Part shown: positions 45,901 through 60,900 of the stretch, piece after piece
Layout: the number at the start of each line of letters is the position of its first letter
Position numbering within the stretch: the stretch's first letter is position 1
Source of the DNA: Brachypodius melanocephalos
Lineage: Eukaryota; Chordata; Aves; Passeriformes; Pycnonotidae
DNA length: 64,000 bases
Assembly (NCBI GenBank): GCA_013398615.1
Contig: VZSR01003807.1
Location: 2,079,180-2,143,179 of the forward strand
Reading direction: 5' to 3'
Notes under the pieces: generated by a model
Told to the model about the DNA's origin: nothing
Seen by the model: only the letters and a program-made list of their open reading frames with translations
The model's database searches: none
Made by a program: the position numbers and the translations under genes

Positions 45901-48900
45901 ACCCCTCCTCTGTATATCCCAGCAGAGCCAGCCATGTCATTTCAGGTTAAGGAGGCTGCACTGGCTCAGTGGAACTCCTGGAGGAGAGTGGCTCAGGAAT
46001 GCAATGTATTTATTTGCTCTAGGAGCATGAGGTCTTGTGAGCATGAGAAAGATCTGAACGTACCCAGCACTGACTCCAGAAAGGAAAAAACACCTGAGGA
46101 AACTGTCTGTGCTTGTCTGGCTGATACAAAAGCGCAACTGTTTTCTGAAATGCCAATTCAGCTGACCATACAGTGAGTTTATGTTCATGGCAGCAACAAG
46201 ATCATCTCCAGGTTAGGACCTCCTATAGAGCTCCTTGGTGCTGCTTCAACAGGCTTTTTCCCAGTCTCCCCATCGATCACAACCACTGGCCCAGGAGACC
46301 AGCATGATGGAAAAACACATCACTCTCACACCTTGGAAAAAAATGGAGCATGCTGCATTATCAACTATAAATTGGTTAACACGGACCCATCTGGTTTGTT
46401 CCAAGTCTGTTTATACTTGTCATCAGGAAGCTGCTATGAAGAAAACTAATCCAATCAAAAAAGTTACCTCTTTTCATCTTTGCCACTATTTCAACAACAA
46501 AAATAGTATTTTATATACATATCATTTTATATACATATCATTCACCCTTCCTAAAAGGCAAGTAGGCTTCTCCATAAATTAGTCCTTTCCTGTGAACAAC
46601 AACTAAAAAGCCTGTTAATGTTAAGTGACAAGGCTCCTGTCAATCAAATTGGTCATGACTGTCTAGAACTCAACAAATATTGTGGTTAGAAGTCACATGT
46701 TAACCTTAAACTACAAATTTCCCACGCTAAAAATCAGAAAGTGACAAAATCCAAACTCCACACAAAGTGGTGATGTAAGCAAAAAAGCCATGGTGTACAA
46801 AATCTGACAGGAACAAGAAAGCTTCTCTTTAACAACTTGTCACTGACTTTTTTTCCCCCTCTTCCAAGGCATACAGAAGAGCACAGAATCAGGACCTCTC
46901 AAATGCTCACAAAGTAAAAAATCTCTACATCAGCTGTGTTAGCATGCAGCCAGCACTTACATACTCTTAAGCCTTCTTAAAAGGACTGTATTTAGTAAGA
47001 AAGAGAAGCACACTATTCCATACTCCATCTAGAAATAATAGATTTCAAGACGGGATATACACACCTCCTTTCTTCATATTTCTGCAGAAAGGTTTATCTG
47101 TATGTCCCTAAAAATCCAATCAGCAGAAACTTTCCTGGTAAACCAAAGGACAGCTAGGGCTTTGCAATCTACAGTACCCACTGGGGAGAGATTGCAGGCA
47201 TTAGCCCAGTAGCCTAGATCAGAGGTGTCACGTAAGACCAAGAGCACTGTTCCACAGCACGTATTTATGCAACTAACATGCAAGATCTGCAGAGCTTAAA
47301 TAAAGCCTGTTCCCAGCTTAACGTTGTGTCAATTAAAGAAAGTGGCAAGAGCACAATGGATGATAAACTGTTTGCCTCAGTCTGCAAATAACCCAAAACA
47401 ACTCATACCCAAGGTACGAACTTGTCATCAACTCAAGCAACAGCAGTGGAAGTTACTGATGGACAGACAATGTACAGTGAAACAAAAGGAAGATGAAGAA
47501 AGTAGACACCAGAAGGAATGGCAACACTGACAGAAGTCTGCATTATTGAAAGGGGGAAAGTAATGCCAAGTATCACGAGAACTAAGGAAGAAACAGAACA
47601 GCAGCCAATTCTAAAAGTCTTAGATTCCAGAATTTTATACAGTCAACTTCCCCTTCAAGTCAGCAAGCAATCACTTCAGATTTCAGGATTGGCAGAAGTA
47701 AGTCTTTCAGGCAGATATCATATTTTTTAATAAAATTTCTATATAATTGTTTAAAATAAACAACAGATCTCCTAAAACATGTATCTAGTATTGCACACTA
47801 ACACTGGGTAGCAGTTTCTAAATAGGAGACTACATTTCAAGAAATAAGCTATGGGCAGCCAATTGATTTACTAATTTCTACTACTACGGGTAGTAAATGG
47901 TCCCGTATCTTTATACTAAAGACTACAGATCCCAAAACTCTTTTTGTATCCTCTCGAAGTCATGCTTATTCAGAGACAGGCAACCAAGAAGAGGAAAGCT
48001 GATTCTGAAGCCAGAGAAAGGCTGTAGGGAAGAACAGGGATAAAGGGGAGAAGTGGGCAAGGAGCTGTGGACAGCGGATGCACTTGCCAACCATGTGCTG
48101 CAGTAACAAAGGGAGCAAGTCCCACAGCATGGGTTTTAATTGTGACTGCCCTGCTACTAACCCCCTGAAATCAAGCTGCAAGCACTAATGATTGATATAC
48201 CTCAGGAGCCCTCAGCTGTAATTGTTTTCAGGTGTCTTCCAGCCCCTTAATGAACCACACCACAAAACATCTTGGACATCGAAGGTTACTCTCAGCACAC
48301 AGATTTGCAATCACTGATAAGAAAAAAGCTGACGCTTCACGCACAGCACTGTGCTCATATCCACCCACTGCATGCAGAAGGCTGCCCACATCACCTGTAT
48401 TCCAGGTAAAATGTTTGCATGGAGTGGCCTTGCAAAAAGCTACATTCCTCTGAATGCCAGCTCTGCCCTCAAGCCTGTAGATCAACTTATCCCCACTTGG
48501 CACAAATCAGTGAAGAGACTATATTCTATATTTTATTTCCAGGATCAATACAAGCAATGTGATACAGCTACCACAAAGACAACTGAGAGTTACTCCAGAA
48601 GCCAAGAATTTACTTCCTCTGTAAAGACAACCTTTGATTAAGGGCTCCCAAACCAAGATAACCCTTCCTTAAAAGTGAAGGCTAGATGATAAAACTAGTG
48701 TAACAGATTTTTCAAAGGAAAAAAAAAAAAAAAGTCTCCAAGGAACTCCATCTTCCCATCACTGGCAAATTCTGTTCCCTACTGAGCCCCTGAAGAATTC
48801 CATCACTCCCTCCAGAAAGCTGTTCCCAAAGGGAAGGGGTGGGGGGGAGGAAGGCAGAGGGGGAGGAGGGTGCATTGGAATTTTTGCTCTTCAAAGGCAA

Positions 48901-51900
48901 GTTTTCTCTGGGGTTTTAATATGGAGCTATTCTAAGTTGAATTGCAGAACTCTAAGTCTCAATGGTGAGGAAGCATCATTTATTACTAGCTTTGTCTTTC
49001 AGTGGGTGTGTTCCTTCAGAGTAGCAGGATATGAGTGTAGAAAGAGTAAAAGACACAGTAAAAATTAGAAATCTGCAAAATTCAAGTTGCTATATGAGAC
49101 ACCTAAACTGAAAATAAAGCTTGTTGATAGTATCTTCACCTACATTTCACGTCCTGCAGTGGAATACTATTTTCCATGTTTACAAGGTCCTTTATAAAGC
49201 TATAGGACTAATCAGGTAAAAATAATGTATGTTTATCTTATTACCTCTTACAATATAATTTTGGCATAACCTTGGCTCATGAGTGAGACAACTCCCATTT
49301 TCTATTTTCACTAAGGAAAATGACAAAGTCAGGACTCCAGTATAGGAACTCCTGTGTTGTTCTTGAGTCTGTGCCAGGTGTTAGGAGGGCTTCAAGAGTC
49401 ATTACATGTCATTTTGTCCAAGCTATAGTGGAGATTTAATACAAATTTACTCAATCCATTAATTTTAATGCAAACATTAAACATTCTTAAATATAAAGCG
49501 CTTGAACCATGGATCTTACTTCCAAGACATTTCATAATAATGAAACAGGCAAGGGAAAGACCAATAAAATAGTAAATTCCAGCAGCAATTTCACTACATC
49601 AAATTAACCTCCTTTTAGTGAAAAATGAGGTGTTACCAGCAGGATTCCCAGAGGACCTGTACTATTTCTCTATGACCTGAGAAAACAGGGTGAAGGAGCA
49701 GAGCGTTTACCTGCAATTCCTAAATAGGCTGCAGCCCCTTCCAGCCCTGGCTGCAGAAAGGCACACAGACGGGTGTCAAATGATACCAAGTGCCTAAGCA
49801 ACAAAATGGGAGGTCAAATTCAGGAAAGAGTAAGTGCAAAAAAATACCCCTTGGTGGGGAGGGGGAAAAGGCTTCTTATACAGTGATGTCTTCTAAACTG
49901 GATACAATGACTTTAGGAAAAAAAATCAGAAAATACAGGCTGTTCTCCCAAGAACTTCATCTCAGTACAGTAGAGGAAGCAACTAAAGTGTCATAAATCA
50001 CTAAATAAGGAAAGTCAACACAGAATACATCACCCTGCCAGCATACAAAATTGGGATATATTTGTACATTAAATACTGTGCTTCTGCTTGCCTTACCTTG
50101 ATCAGCAGAACCAGAAAAGCTGCACAGAAGTGCAGCAGGAATAATCAGAATCATGAAACAGTACCCACTGGATAAACACTAAAAAGACTACAATTTTTCC
50201 ATTTAGAAGGGAAAGTGTGTGAGCTGAAAAAAATCCATGCAAGAAAATATCAGACTTTTTAAAAGAATATGACAAGTAAAACTACTGGGAAGTGAGCTTT
50301 CACAACACAGTCTAGGAGACACTGAAATCACCATTAGTGGGTTTTAAACAAAAGGAAGTTCCTTTTCCATCTAATCAAACTGCAGGACTCACTGTTACAG
50401 GATGTTGCAGAGGCCAAAAGTACAAATGGCTTTTAAAACAAGATTACATAAATTAATGGCAAATGTGTCCATCCATCTGCACGTATTACAGGCAGTGGTG
50501 TAGATACAACCTCTGTCTTAGAGCTCCTGGACTGCCAAAGGTAGATGGTATTTGAGAACATCATTTTATATACACTTTGAAGCTTTATATACAGAACAAT
50601 TATTGATTATTTACAACAAAAACATAATAGTATAAACATAGATGACAAATACTTGTGTGAAACAGACATTTGATAAGGAAGAACTCCCACTGAGCAAACA
50701 CAAGAAGGCAGCCTTCTAGAACCTAAACCAAATTAGCTAGAGTGCAAAAAGCGTAAGCTTTGAGCAGAGTGGGTCTTCAGCATCTGAACAATAGGAACAA
50801 ATGGTTTTAAATTTTAGGTGTTTTTTATAGTAAGACTGGATACTCCTCAAAACCTTAGCTCACCTTTAACCTACAATTCATGGCCTAGTATTTAGTTCAT
50901 ACAGAAGGTCACTTCAGATGAACACAACTCCATCTGGCTCCAATTTACCCCTAGATATATGGTAGGGATGGCCAAGCTGACATCTCCCGAGAGGCACATG
51001 GCTCTTATCTCTCCCACACAGTCCTTGCTGAGGACAGGCCATTGACAGGGTGCCTGCAGCTGCTGTACCTGGCAGAGAGCAGCAACCGAGGCAAGTTCTG
51101 TCCTCTGCACCCCTGCTGGGGCCGCCTCTCTCAGCACCTGCTCCTTGTCCCTTCCCCTCTCCCTCAACAGGAAAGGAACACACGACTGCAGAACAAGGTC
51201 CCAAGGGAGCACAGGCAGGATGGAAGTGGACAGCAGCAGCAAGTTTGTGTGGGGAATACAGATGAAAGAAAATGACTTGAAGGTAGATGGAAGAGGAAAG
51301 GATTGTAACTTGAGAGCTGCAGGTTTTTGAGTTATTCAACAGCCTGGTAAAATACACAAGCCTGACTCTTACCAGTTTAAATGTTCCCTCCCCACACTTA
51401 TCTTTTTTAATATGGAGTGGGTGGAATTCTTCATAAGTAAAATAAAATGAAAATGTACCAAAAATAGTATTTGGCCAGATGTTTGTTACAAATTTACTAC
51501 ATAAAAAAAAAAAAAGTGAAATATTAAAAGCAAAGCACTTTTAGTAGCTTGTGGCTTTGAAATAGCATATTTCATTTTTCTGTCTGTCTTGCATGAAAAG
51601 GATAACTATGCCTGCTGCACTATGCCCTCTCAGTAAGAAAGTGGATCCAAGTTCATATATAACTTTAAAATAATTTTGGAGAGAAAGTATTAATCCTCTA
51701 CAGGTATTTGACTTTAATTTCTTAAACATTTGCTTAAATCAGTCTTGAGTAGTGTACAGATGCTTTGTACCAGCAAACTATGCTAGGAAAGGACTGTGCT
51801 ATGAGCATATGCACACATGAATGGAGAAACAAGTAACTTGGGAGAAAACAGGAAAGAGGCAGCAGCACAGACTTACTGAAAGACCCCCTGGATGACCAAA

Positions 51901-54900
51901 AGGGATCCAAGGCAGGAATATTTTAGACAATTACATTACTGGCATATTCAACCACAATGATCCTTTAGGGAGCAAACAACCACTAGTACAATAACAGACT
52001 CCTGGTAACTTCATTCAGAGATGCCATGAGCAAGACTTATACTGACAGTGCCATTGCCGGAAAAAAAATTTTAACGAATTGCAAAATTTGGCTTGTTTTG
52101 TATCTTTTCCATTTCAAACTCCAGTATTTTTTGTCCATGGGAGGTTGGCAGGCACCTCTGGAGATCATGTGGTCCAGCCCACTGCTCAGAGGTGGGTCAC
52201 CCAGAGCAGGCTGGGTGACCAGTGATCAGGTATTGAGCATCTGCAAGGATGGAGACTCCACAACCTCTGTAGCAACCTGCTTCTTGATTCATCACAATGG
52301 AAAAAGTGTTTCTTACATTTCAATAGAATTTCTTGCATCTCAGCATACCCACTGCCTTGCCACTGAGCACAGCTGCCAAGAGTCTAGCTCCCTGTCCCTC
52401 ACTCCTCCCATGAAGTACCTGTACACACTGGTATGGTCCTCTCACACCTTCTCCTCTGCCACATAAACAGCCCTTGCCCTCTCAGCATCTCCCTTTATGA
52501 CCTGAAAGAGCAAATCCACCACAATGAACAGCAATACTGCCTGGCTGATGTGCTGTCACAGAGGGACTAAAGCACATACAAATAAGGTTAAGCCAAACAG
52601 AGGAACGATTCAGCCAGCATCTATTTCACTGGGCATCATCCAGTGTGCCAGCTGAAAAGGAGTCAGTTTGAGATGCCCTTATCAACTGGCCACAGTTTCC
52701 TTTCTCACAGCAGTAAGGCTGCATGCCAGCTGCCTGAACAACAATGCAGCAACCACTGAAACTGGAAAGGCCCAATGCCTTCAGCAGAGAACAGACCACA
52801 CACTGTTCGAATACAGCAGAAGCTGTTGAGGGATCTTGGCATCCACGGCAAGGTTTAGCTGCTTGAACAGATGCTTGAACTGGACAGAGAGCAGCAACAA
52901 GAGAGATATGTTATTAACCAATGATAAACTGCTTTGGAAACCTTACACATGTTGCATCCCTGGACTTTTTCACAGCACAGAGAGCTTAAACATATGAGGA
53001 TTGCTGTATCCAAGTTGGGACAAGTGTTTAATCTATAGTTAAATTCCACACTATCACAACAGTCAGGCTAAACTATTATTGAAACTTTTTTGCTTCATTT
53101 GACTAGTAACTTCAAGACTGTTATAACTACATAACTGCAGCTGTCTGACATACTCAAGCAGGAAGATAACAGACCCTGGCATACCAGAAGAGCAGCAAAC
53201 CACAGCAAGATTATGCCCAGCAGAGAATCCTCTGCCACCTCATCAAGAATTTCAAGCTAACAACAGAACAAACTGATGTGAATTGATAATACAAGCTCTT
53301 CCTGGAAATTGATTTAAAATATCTTCATATAAAAAGGCAAATCAAACAAAACAAACAAAACCCAGGAAAAATCAACCAAACCAAGCAAATACATATAACG
53401 CCCTAAAGTCTTCAGCATCTACTGCATTTTATAACTTCACAGGCAATGCAACAATTTCTCCATCCTGCTAGGACTAAAAGGAAAATCTCCCTCACTGCAT
53501 TCACCTTTGTATCATTTTCAACATCATGTCCATTTTTGCTGAAACAAAGCAAGGCAGTCTCAGGCTCTGCTCTCACCACAGCACATTGAGGTGACACAGC
53601 AGTATCTCCTCAAAACTGTACATAATTTCTATAATGCAGAATGCCTTCATGGTCAAACTATGTGCTCTAAGCTGGTCTGAGCCTAAATTAATGTGTAAAA
53701 TTAATCCTTGGGTATTAAATAACCTTTTTCTTTAGGCCCCATTAGTTACCTTACAGGTATGGAGTTCATCTCTTTGTCAGAGCACTACGCAAACAACGTA
53801 TTGATAACCACGCTACCTCCATACACAACCTCTGCACAGACGTGCAGGCAGGCACATTTCTACCAGATTCCTATTTATAACACCATATGCTAACAAAAAT
53901 ACTCTCAAGCAGTTTTAAGTTAAATTCCAAAGAACAAGAAAGTCTTCAAGTGTAAGCAGTTGTTACGTGCATAAAAGCACTGCTCTATTTTTGACAGACA
54001 CTGGCTTGGAACAGTGAGTGGATTTTGACCCGAAGCTTACGACTGCCACTTACCAGCTAATTCTGGCACAAGCCTGCACTGGAAATATGCCTGACCACCC
54101 ATCATTAACCAACAACCTTCAGAAACTCAAAGGAGTTTACAAGGATTTCATCAGCACCAAATGACTTTCCCAAGAGACCTCAAAGACAAGCATTAGTCCT
54201 CCTTCTGAAGGGTCTAAATAAATCACAAATGCAGAAGACAAAAAGGGTATCATAAATAATGAGTATTTCACTCAGTAGTAACCGCAAAGTCAAATAACTC
54301 TACTGCTCTATTCACTAAAAATACTGCTTTCAAAATACTGTTTTCTTAGTGGAGTGTAAAAAACATGCCAATGAATAAAGAACTTGAACTGATATAATCT
54401 GAGTACGCTGATTTCAAAAAAACCCACTTGTACAGTCCTTGCATTGTCTGCAGTCACTCCCCCACTGAAAAGTAACAAAATCCAGCAGCACAACAGCCAG
54501 GGAGACCCACGAGTGTCCTACTGAAGAATTGACTAATAAACCCACTTACAACATTCCCAGAATTAATTTCTGAACTGAAAAAAGTGCTATCTTTGTACAA
54601 GAGCTCTCTAAGGAGCCTAAAGAGAAACGATTTAGTCTCTGGATAGGCAAGAAGAAATTTTTGCTTTATATCGAATATCCGTTTCCCTTTTATAACAAGT
54701 TTCCTTTCTGCTGCAGGAGAAAGCCTTCATTTAGATTCCAAGTATGCTGTGTACATACCTAGATGTACAAACAAATGTAGTAGCACGCAGTATAGAACAA
54801 CACAGAAGCAATTAGAAAGACAGTATCCTGCACAATTTCAATAGCAACCTGGCCTATTCAAGCCAAGAGCCATCAGATATTAACCAAGACAGGCTAAATC

Positions 54901-57900
54901 CAACTAAATTACAAATTTAATGAACATGGTAAATACCACAGAAGAGAAAAATATACTGCCGATTTGTTTTTTCAGGAAATAGCTAGCAGCCTATTCAGAA
55001 ATCAAGCACCATCTAGAAGAAAGGAAAACATCTCTCAACCAACCAGTCAAGGTTACTGATACAACTAACCCAGGGATCTGAGAACTGCTGTTCAGACAGT
55101 CCTATGACTTGGCAGGACATTACTTGCAAAGAATTCCAGTCCAAGAGGCCACAGGGAAGGAAAGACAGCTCTTCCTCTTGAGCTGTACAGCTATGATGAG
55201 AAACATCCCACTGGATTCTTAAGCAGTATTACATGAGCCCATTTTGTGCAGAAGAGACAAAACATCAAAGTAGCAACATGGTCAAAAAATCATTTATATC
55301 ACTGATAGGGGAAAAATTAATTATCCACAGTGTACTGAAATCACTGATGAGCACAAACTACAATGTTACAGGTTCCTTATCGCCAGGACAGTAACAACTA
55401 AAAAACATGAATTCCAGTTACAGCCAAAAATGGTTTGGAAAAGCAAGCAACAAACCAACCCAGAATTTCATACAGCTATCCTAATGCACCAGGCAACAGA
55501 GAGGAAATGAGCAGGACATGCAATGTGAAATAGTACTGAAACTGCCCATATCAGACAGAGGTCCTAAAGAAGAACAAGTACTGGAGCTGGCACAAGGGGA
55601 TGGGGCTGAGCAGGGACCTTCCTTACCAGCAGCAAACAGTGGCAAGCTGCAGCACACTGTTCATGGCAGAAGACGCCAATCCAGCTCTGTCTTGAAACAG
55701 AGAAGTCAAGAACATCTTTGATGCTAATAAAACTCTAGAATAATGGATAGGAACAGCCAATAAGCTTAAGAGTAGGTTGGTTTTGAAGCTGGGAGTGTGG
55801 GGAAAATCAGTTTTCATTTGGAGAAAATGTATGTTTCCACTGTACATGTTACATGGGATCACCTGGTGGGTAGACAAGCAAAGTTCCTATATAAAATTGT
55901 TTAAGGAAGATTCTCGGAGGCCAGAAGAATGTATTTCTGATGGCAAGAACAGAGTCGCACACTGAATACAAACAAGAAAAAAAAGAAAAATTAAGAAAGG
56001 AAAAAAAATACATAGTAAGAAGATTTCTTAACCTGTGTTTGAATTTTCAAGGGCAAATTTTGGGAGGATCAGACTCCAAGTGCTAAACTAAGACTGTAGT
56101 TTGGCAAACACTTTAAACTGGCATAAATTTGCACTGCTGCTGAAAGAAAGTCTCACCATCTGCCAGTCCTCTGTGCCAGCACAAACATCCGAACACTGAA
56201 CCAGGAGCACTTCTTTTGCCAGTTTATTTTTTAGATGGATCAGTTCCCCAAACCAGTTCACAGAATGGCCATGTAAATACTTGTGCTGGCAAAGAAGAGT
56301 GACTACTTTTTCAGCACTGCCAGCCCAAAACGTTCATTGAACTACAGCCTAACACACAGGAGTGTGGAGAAGTTCTAGCAGTCACAGGTGGCGCTCCCCA
56401 CCCTTGCACACACTATATTCATATCACACTTCAAAGTTGCAATCACCACACAGCTGCCCCTCAGAAATTAGCACATCTCTGTAATTTTCTCTAGTAGGAG
56501 AATCTGTCAGAATCTCTGCAATGTTAAAGTTGGCTGTAAACAAGAGTCTTCTGGATGCTGCTCTGCTTCTCAGTCAAAGGATCATTTGCAGGAGAAACCC
56601 CGGTCAGTCTTCTGATCATCTGTTTCACCTGGGACCCAAAAGGCTTGTACATGAGGAACAACAAATGAAAACTATAGTCATCACATGTCAGGGCTCTACT
56701 CCAACAGCGATTTAAGAACGGTATGTGGGCTGGTGTGTATCCATGAATCACCACATAATCCTTCGCTGACCAGCACACCCATTTACAAGAAGACAGTATC
56801 ACCAACAGAAACACTACTGTCAGGGAAAGAACCAACAGATAAGGAGGAGCATGGGTGATATTCTGTATCAAGGTCAAGCAATACAAGTGAGCACTGGGAG
56901 ACAAAGAGACATATCCACACCTTCCCCCAACTCAGTGGCAAATTCAAACCCATACCTGAGGTCATTCACTGGGAACCACTTAGATCAGTAAGTTTTCTAA
57001 TTATAGAAGAAATAAATTCAAGGTGTGATAGCAAAACAATCTCCAGAATGGTACAGGACAATCAATGTAATTGCACATACCACAAGCAAACTGAAGGGAA
57101 GCCCCCACTTTACAGATCTCTAGTCACAGATCTCTAAGCTCAGATCTCTAGTCACAGCGCTTGCGTCCTTCCACCAGAGCAAGACTTACCCTAGCTGCAC
57201 AAATGCCCCTGTGCTCACTTTCCTTTCTCCTACCAGAGTGCTGGTATCATCATCACTTTCTGGTAGCTGCTTGGTTGCCAAGTTCTTATTCCCTACCTCT
57301 TATTTTTCATTTGTCTTCTTATTGCCACACATCCTTGCAGTTATAGTTTGTAGAATAAGATACAGTGGAAAAAACTCCCATAAATCTTACTTTTCCTTGG
57401 TAACTCTAATCCAACATGTTTGTAGAAAAGCTACAGCATAAATAAGTGGCAAGAGCAAAGAGCCTCTTCTATCCAGTTTATAAAAAAAGTTAACAGCAGG
57501 GTACGAGGAATCCACTCTTGGAGAATTATTTTCTAAAGAAGCATTACTAACTTTGAAAAAATCTAATTTAATAGGGCACAGTCAGACTAGTCTGAATCCA
57601 GAGTCCTCTAGATCTTCAGAAAACTCCAGGATCTCCAGAGTAAGAGATGAGCAACTGCCAGAAAAAGCAGAAAAGCATGTTTGCACAATGTGCAACAAAT
57701 AAAGCTACAGGTGGCTGAGAAGCAGTGGGAGCCACTGGCCTACTAGCAGAGAGAGGAGAGCATTAAAATGCAGCAATTTGAACAGGACTGGTCTTCTGAC
57801 AGGTTTCTAAGGAAACTAAAGGGATGCAACAGAGCCTGTCAAACTGCCTAATGTCCCTCCAAAACAGGCGGGGGTAGGGTTTAGGAGATGGTTGGCACTG

Positions 57901-60900
57901 GGTGTAATGGCAAGCAAAAAGAGAAATAGCTGATGGATCAGCTATCTGGTTATATGGTGATTATTAGGAAGCCAGTCCACAACTGTGAAGTCACAGTATT
58001 ACTCCAGGACCAGTAAAGGATGTAAGCTTCAGACGAGCAGAGTCCACAATGCAGGAAAGAGAAAGCTAGCAAAAAATCATAAATCTGCCCCCACCCTTAA
58101 TCCCTTCTTCGTGCTCCACATGGTGAGGGAGGAGAAACCTCACCTGGGTGAGATTCAGAACGATTTCTTTTCCTCATTTTGATGAGCAGGCTTTTATCTC
58201 CACTAGCTATGTAAGAAGAAGACAGGCAGGAAACAAATACATGCATGTACAAATGTGACAACCGATAAGACAAAGAAAAAGAAAGGGAATTTACGAAAAG
58301 ATGAAAGAAAAAACTAGAAAATAACAGGAAGTAGGAGAAAGACACTAGAGCTCAAATATGCAAGTATGTGCCACTGTCTGCTAGACGAAAGAAGGAACCA
58401 GAATCTAGACAGAAAGAGAACAAAAGCAAGGAATGTAGTAAGTCAGGACTTCCAAGATGAGTAAATAGTTGGCCATTCTGTTATACTTGCTGCTGTCTCC
58501 ACACACCTCAAAGGTACTTGGCTAGTTTATAACTGCTGCTGTATAGGTATCTTCCAGGCTGGAGAGTAATTTGCTGACACTCAGGACTAGGTGGAACCAC
58601 ATCCGTTTAAGTACATCAGTTCTAGGTGCCCCAGGTAGTCTAGAGAAAACGCCTGTCAGAGACTTTAAAATCTCAGGTCACAATCAACATTTTACCTTAT
58701 TTAATGCTCTTTGCTTTAATGGACTGGCCCTGATGAATGTAAATCAGTTTGAATTAGATCCTATTAATACAACAGCTTTCTCCCTGACAGGCAGGTTTAC
58801 AAGCCATGAGATTCAGGATATATATACCTCAGACCCATTTCTTCTTACTTTTTCATACACTGCCTCTAGACAGTTTACAGAAGTGATGGCAAGTTCAATA
58901 CCAACACCACCAATGGATTACAAGTTATATGGTTATAATACAAGTTATTTGACATGATCCTCTAGGGATCAACTGTTTCTGTTTATTCTACTCTGAGGTA
59001 AATCTCTGAGAGTTAATGACAGTTTTCATTCTGCTTTTACTTGAATTTTAGAGAACTGAGCTTTCCTGCACACTAAAACCATTGACTATAGTGGGGAAAT
59101 AAGCAAGGGAAAGTGAGAAGACAAAGTAACGCATTTCTGTGCCACCAAGGAATAAAGTATTGTACTTTTATTGATCTGATCCCTGCACCTGTTCTGATCC
59201 CCAAAATAGAGGGATTTCAGCAGCGACTGAAAACCAAGTAGGAATGTAACATACAATAGTCCAGGAACTACAGGTATAATTCAGGATTACAACTCCAAAA
59301 GCCCTTGCACCTATTCTTTATAGAACCATATGCCTGCACATAAAAACAGAAGCACTATTCCTTTTTGCTGCATAAAACTGAAATCCAGCAAAACCATTGA
59401 TATTTTTAGAGTGCAAGTTTGAAGCCTTGAAGAGATTTAAGACTGCCTGAAAGGTAAGTTTGCTTAGAAAAGTCCAGCAGCGATCTATCAGGACTCTATA
59501 CCATGTTCCCATTTAAAAGTTTTAGCACAGTGCCGGTTCAACTGAAGAAAAGCAAAGACAGCATTACCAAAAAAAAAAAAAACAACAAAAAAAAAAACAC
59601 CAAACAACCCACCCTCTTTTCTTTATCACGGGAGTTTCCCGTGCCCTGAACAAATCCAGGGCTGTTTTCTGCCGTCCAGTTTCTCCCTTCCTCCCTTCTG
59701 CAGCTTCCTACCAGCTGAGATTCTGCAGCTGCAGCAACAACAGTCCATCTGTGACAGTGCAAGCACCTCGGCAGGATGACTCTTACCACTTCACTGGCTT
59801 CCTTATGCTTTAACAGAGGTAGCAAAGTCTGAAGGGGCTTCACCCCAATTCTTTTTTTTTTTTAAACTGAAAAGATACTGATGAATATTCATTACTAGTT
59901 CTCTACCAAAGGCATGAATTTTATTTAAAGGACTGGAAGGGAATTACAAATTAGGCTAATACAATGGAAGATTTTGACTCAGTTCTCTGGTATCGAAATA
60001 GAGCTAAGGAGCAAGATTTTTGCGGAAAAGTGACCTGATGAGAGTAAAATAAAAACTCTGCTCAAAGCCGCCCTGCTCCAAGGCTGTGACTCCACTACCT
60101 GCCACAAAACCATTTGCCAGAGTGCCGCAATGTAACTCACGGGTTTATTGTGCCACCGGGACACTCACTCACTGATGCGGGTCTCCTGACCACATTTTTA
60201 AATCCTGCATCCTGAGCCAAGGCTTACCAAAACCCGGCCCATTCATGCGAGCCTACAAACAGTATGCACAAGCGGTTCCACGCTCTCCAGCCAGCGCTGC
60301 TGCCGGGACACCTCGCAGCCAGCCCCCTGCTTCCCGAAGCCCGTCAGACCACTGTTACCCGAGTTTTTTTCGGGAGACCACTCGTATTTCAATACTCATC
60401 ACCTAGCCGATAAGCTTCCAGGTCAAGGGGTTTTTGGTCAAGGGGCAGGCAGGCATACAACAGGTATGTCCTGCGAACAAACCTTTTCGTACCTTCCCGG
60501 TGGAGAGCAATCCCCAGGCTGCCCGAGGGACAGCAACCCGCCCGTCGAGGCTGCGGCCCAGGCTCGCTGGGGCTGGGGATCCCCCTGCGGCCGGGCGGGA
60601 GTCACAGAATTGCTCGGGTTGGAAAGGAGCTCTGGGGATCATCCAGCCCAACCCGCCTGCCCAGACAGGGTCACCTCGAGCCGGTTATACAGGAAGGGTC
60701 CAGGTGGGTTTTGAATGTTTCCAGATAGAGACCCCACGACTTCCCGGGGCAGTCTCTTCCAGTGCTCTGCCACTCTCAACGTGAAGTTCTTCCTCTTGTT
60801 GAGGTGGAACTTGTGTTAGTTTTTGGCCACTACTACTCGTCCTGTCACTGGGCAACACTGAAGAGTCTGGCACCGTCTTTTTAACATAGACCTCTGAGAT

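Noticed and set aside
60434..60784. 116-codon plus-strand open frame in EGLN1 intron 1
   Set aside because: Its 3' half is reverse-complement CR1 3' sequence, which is non-coding.
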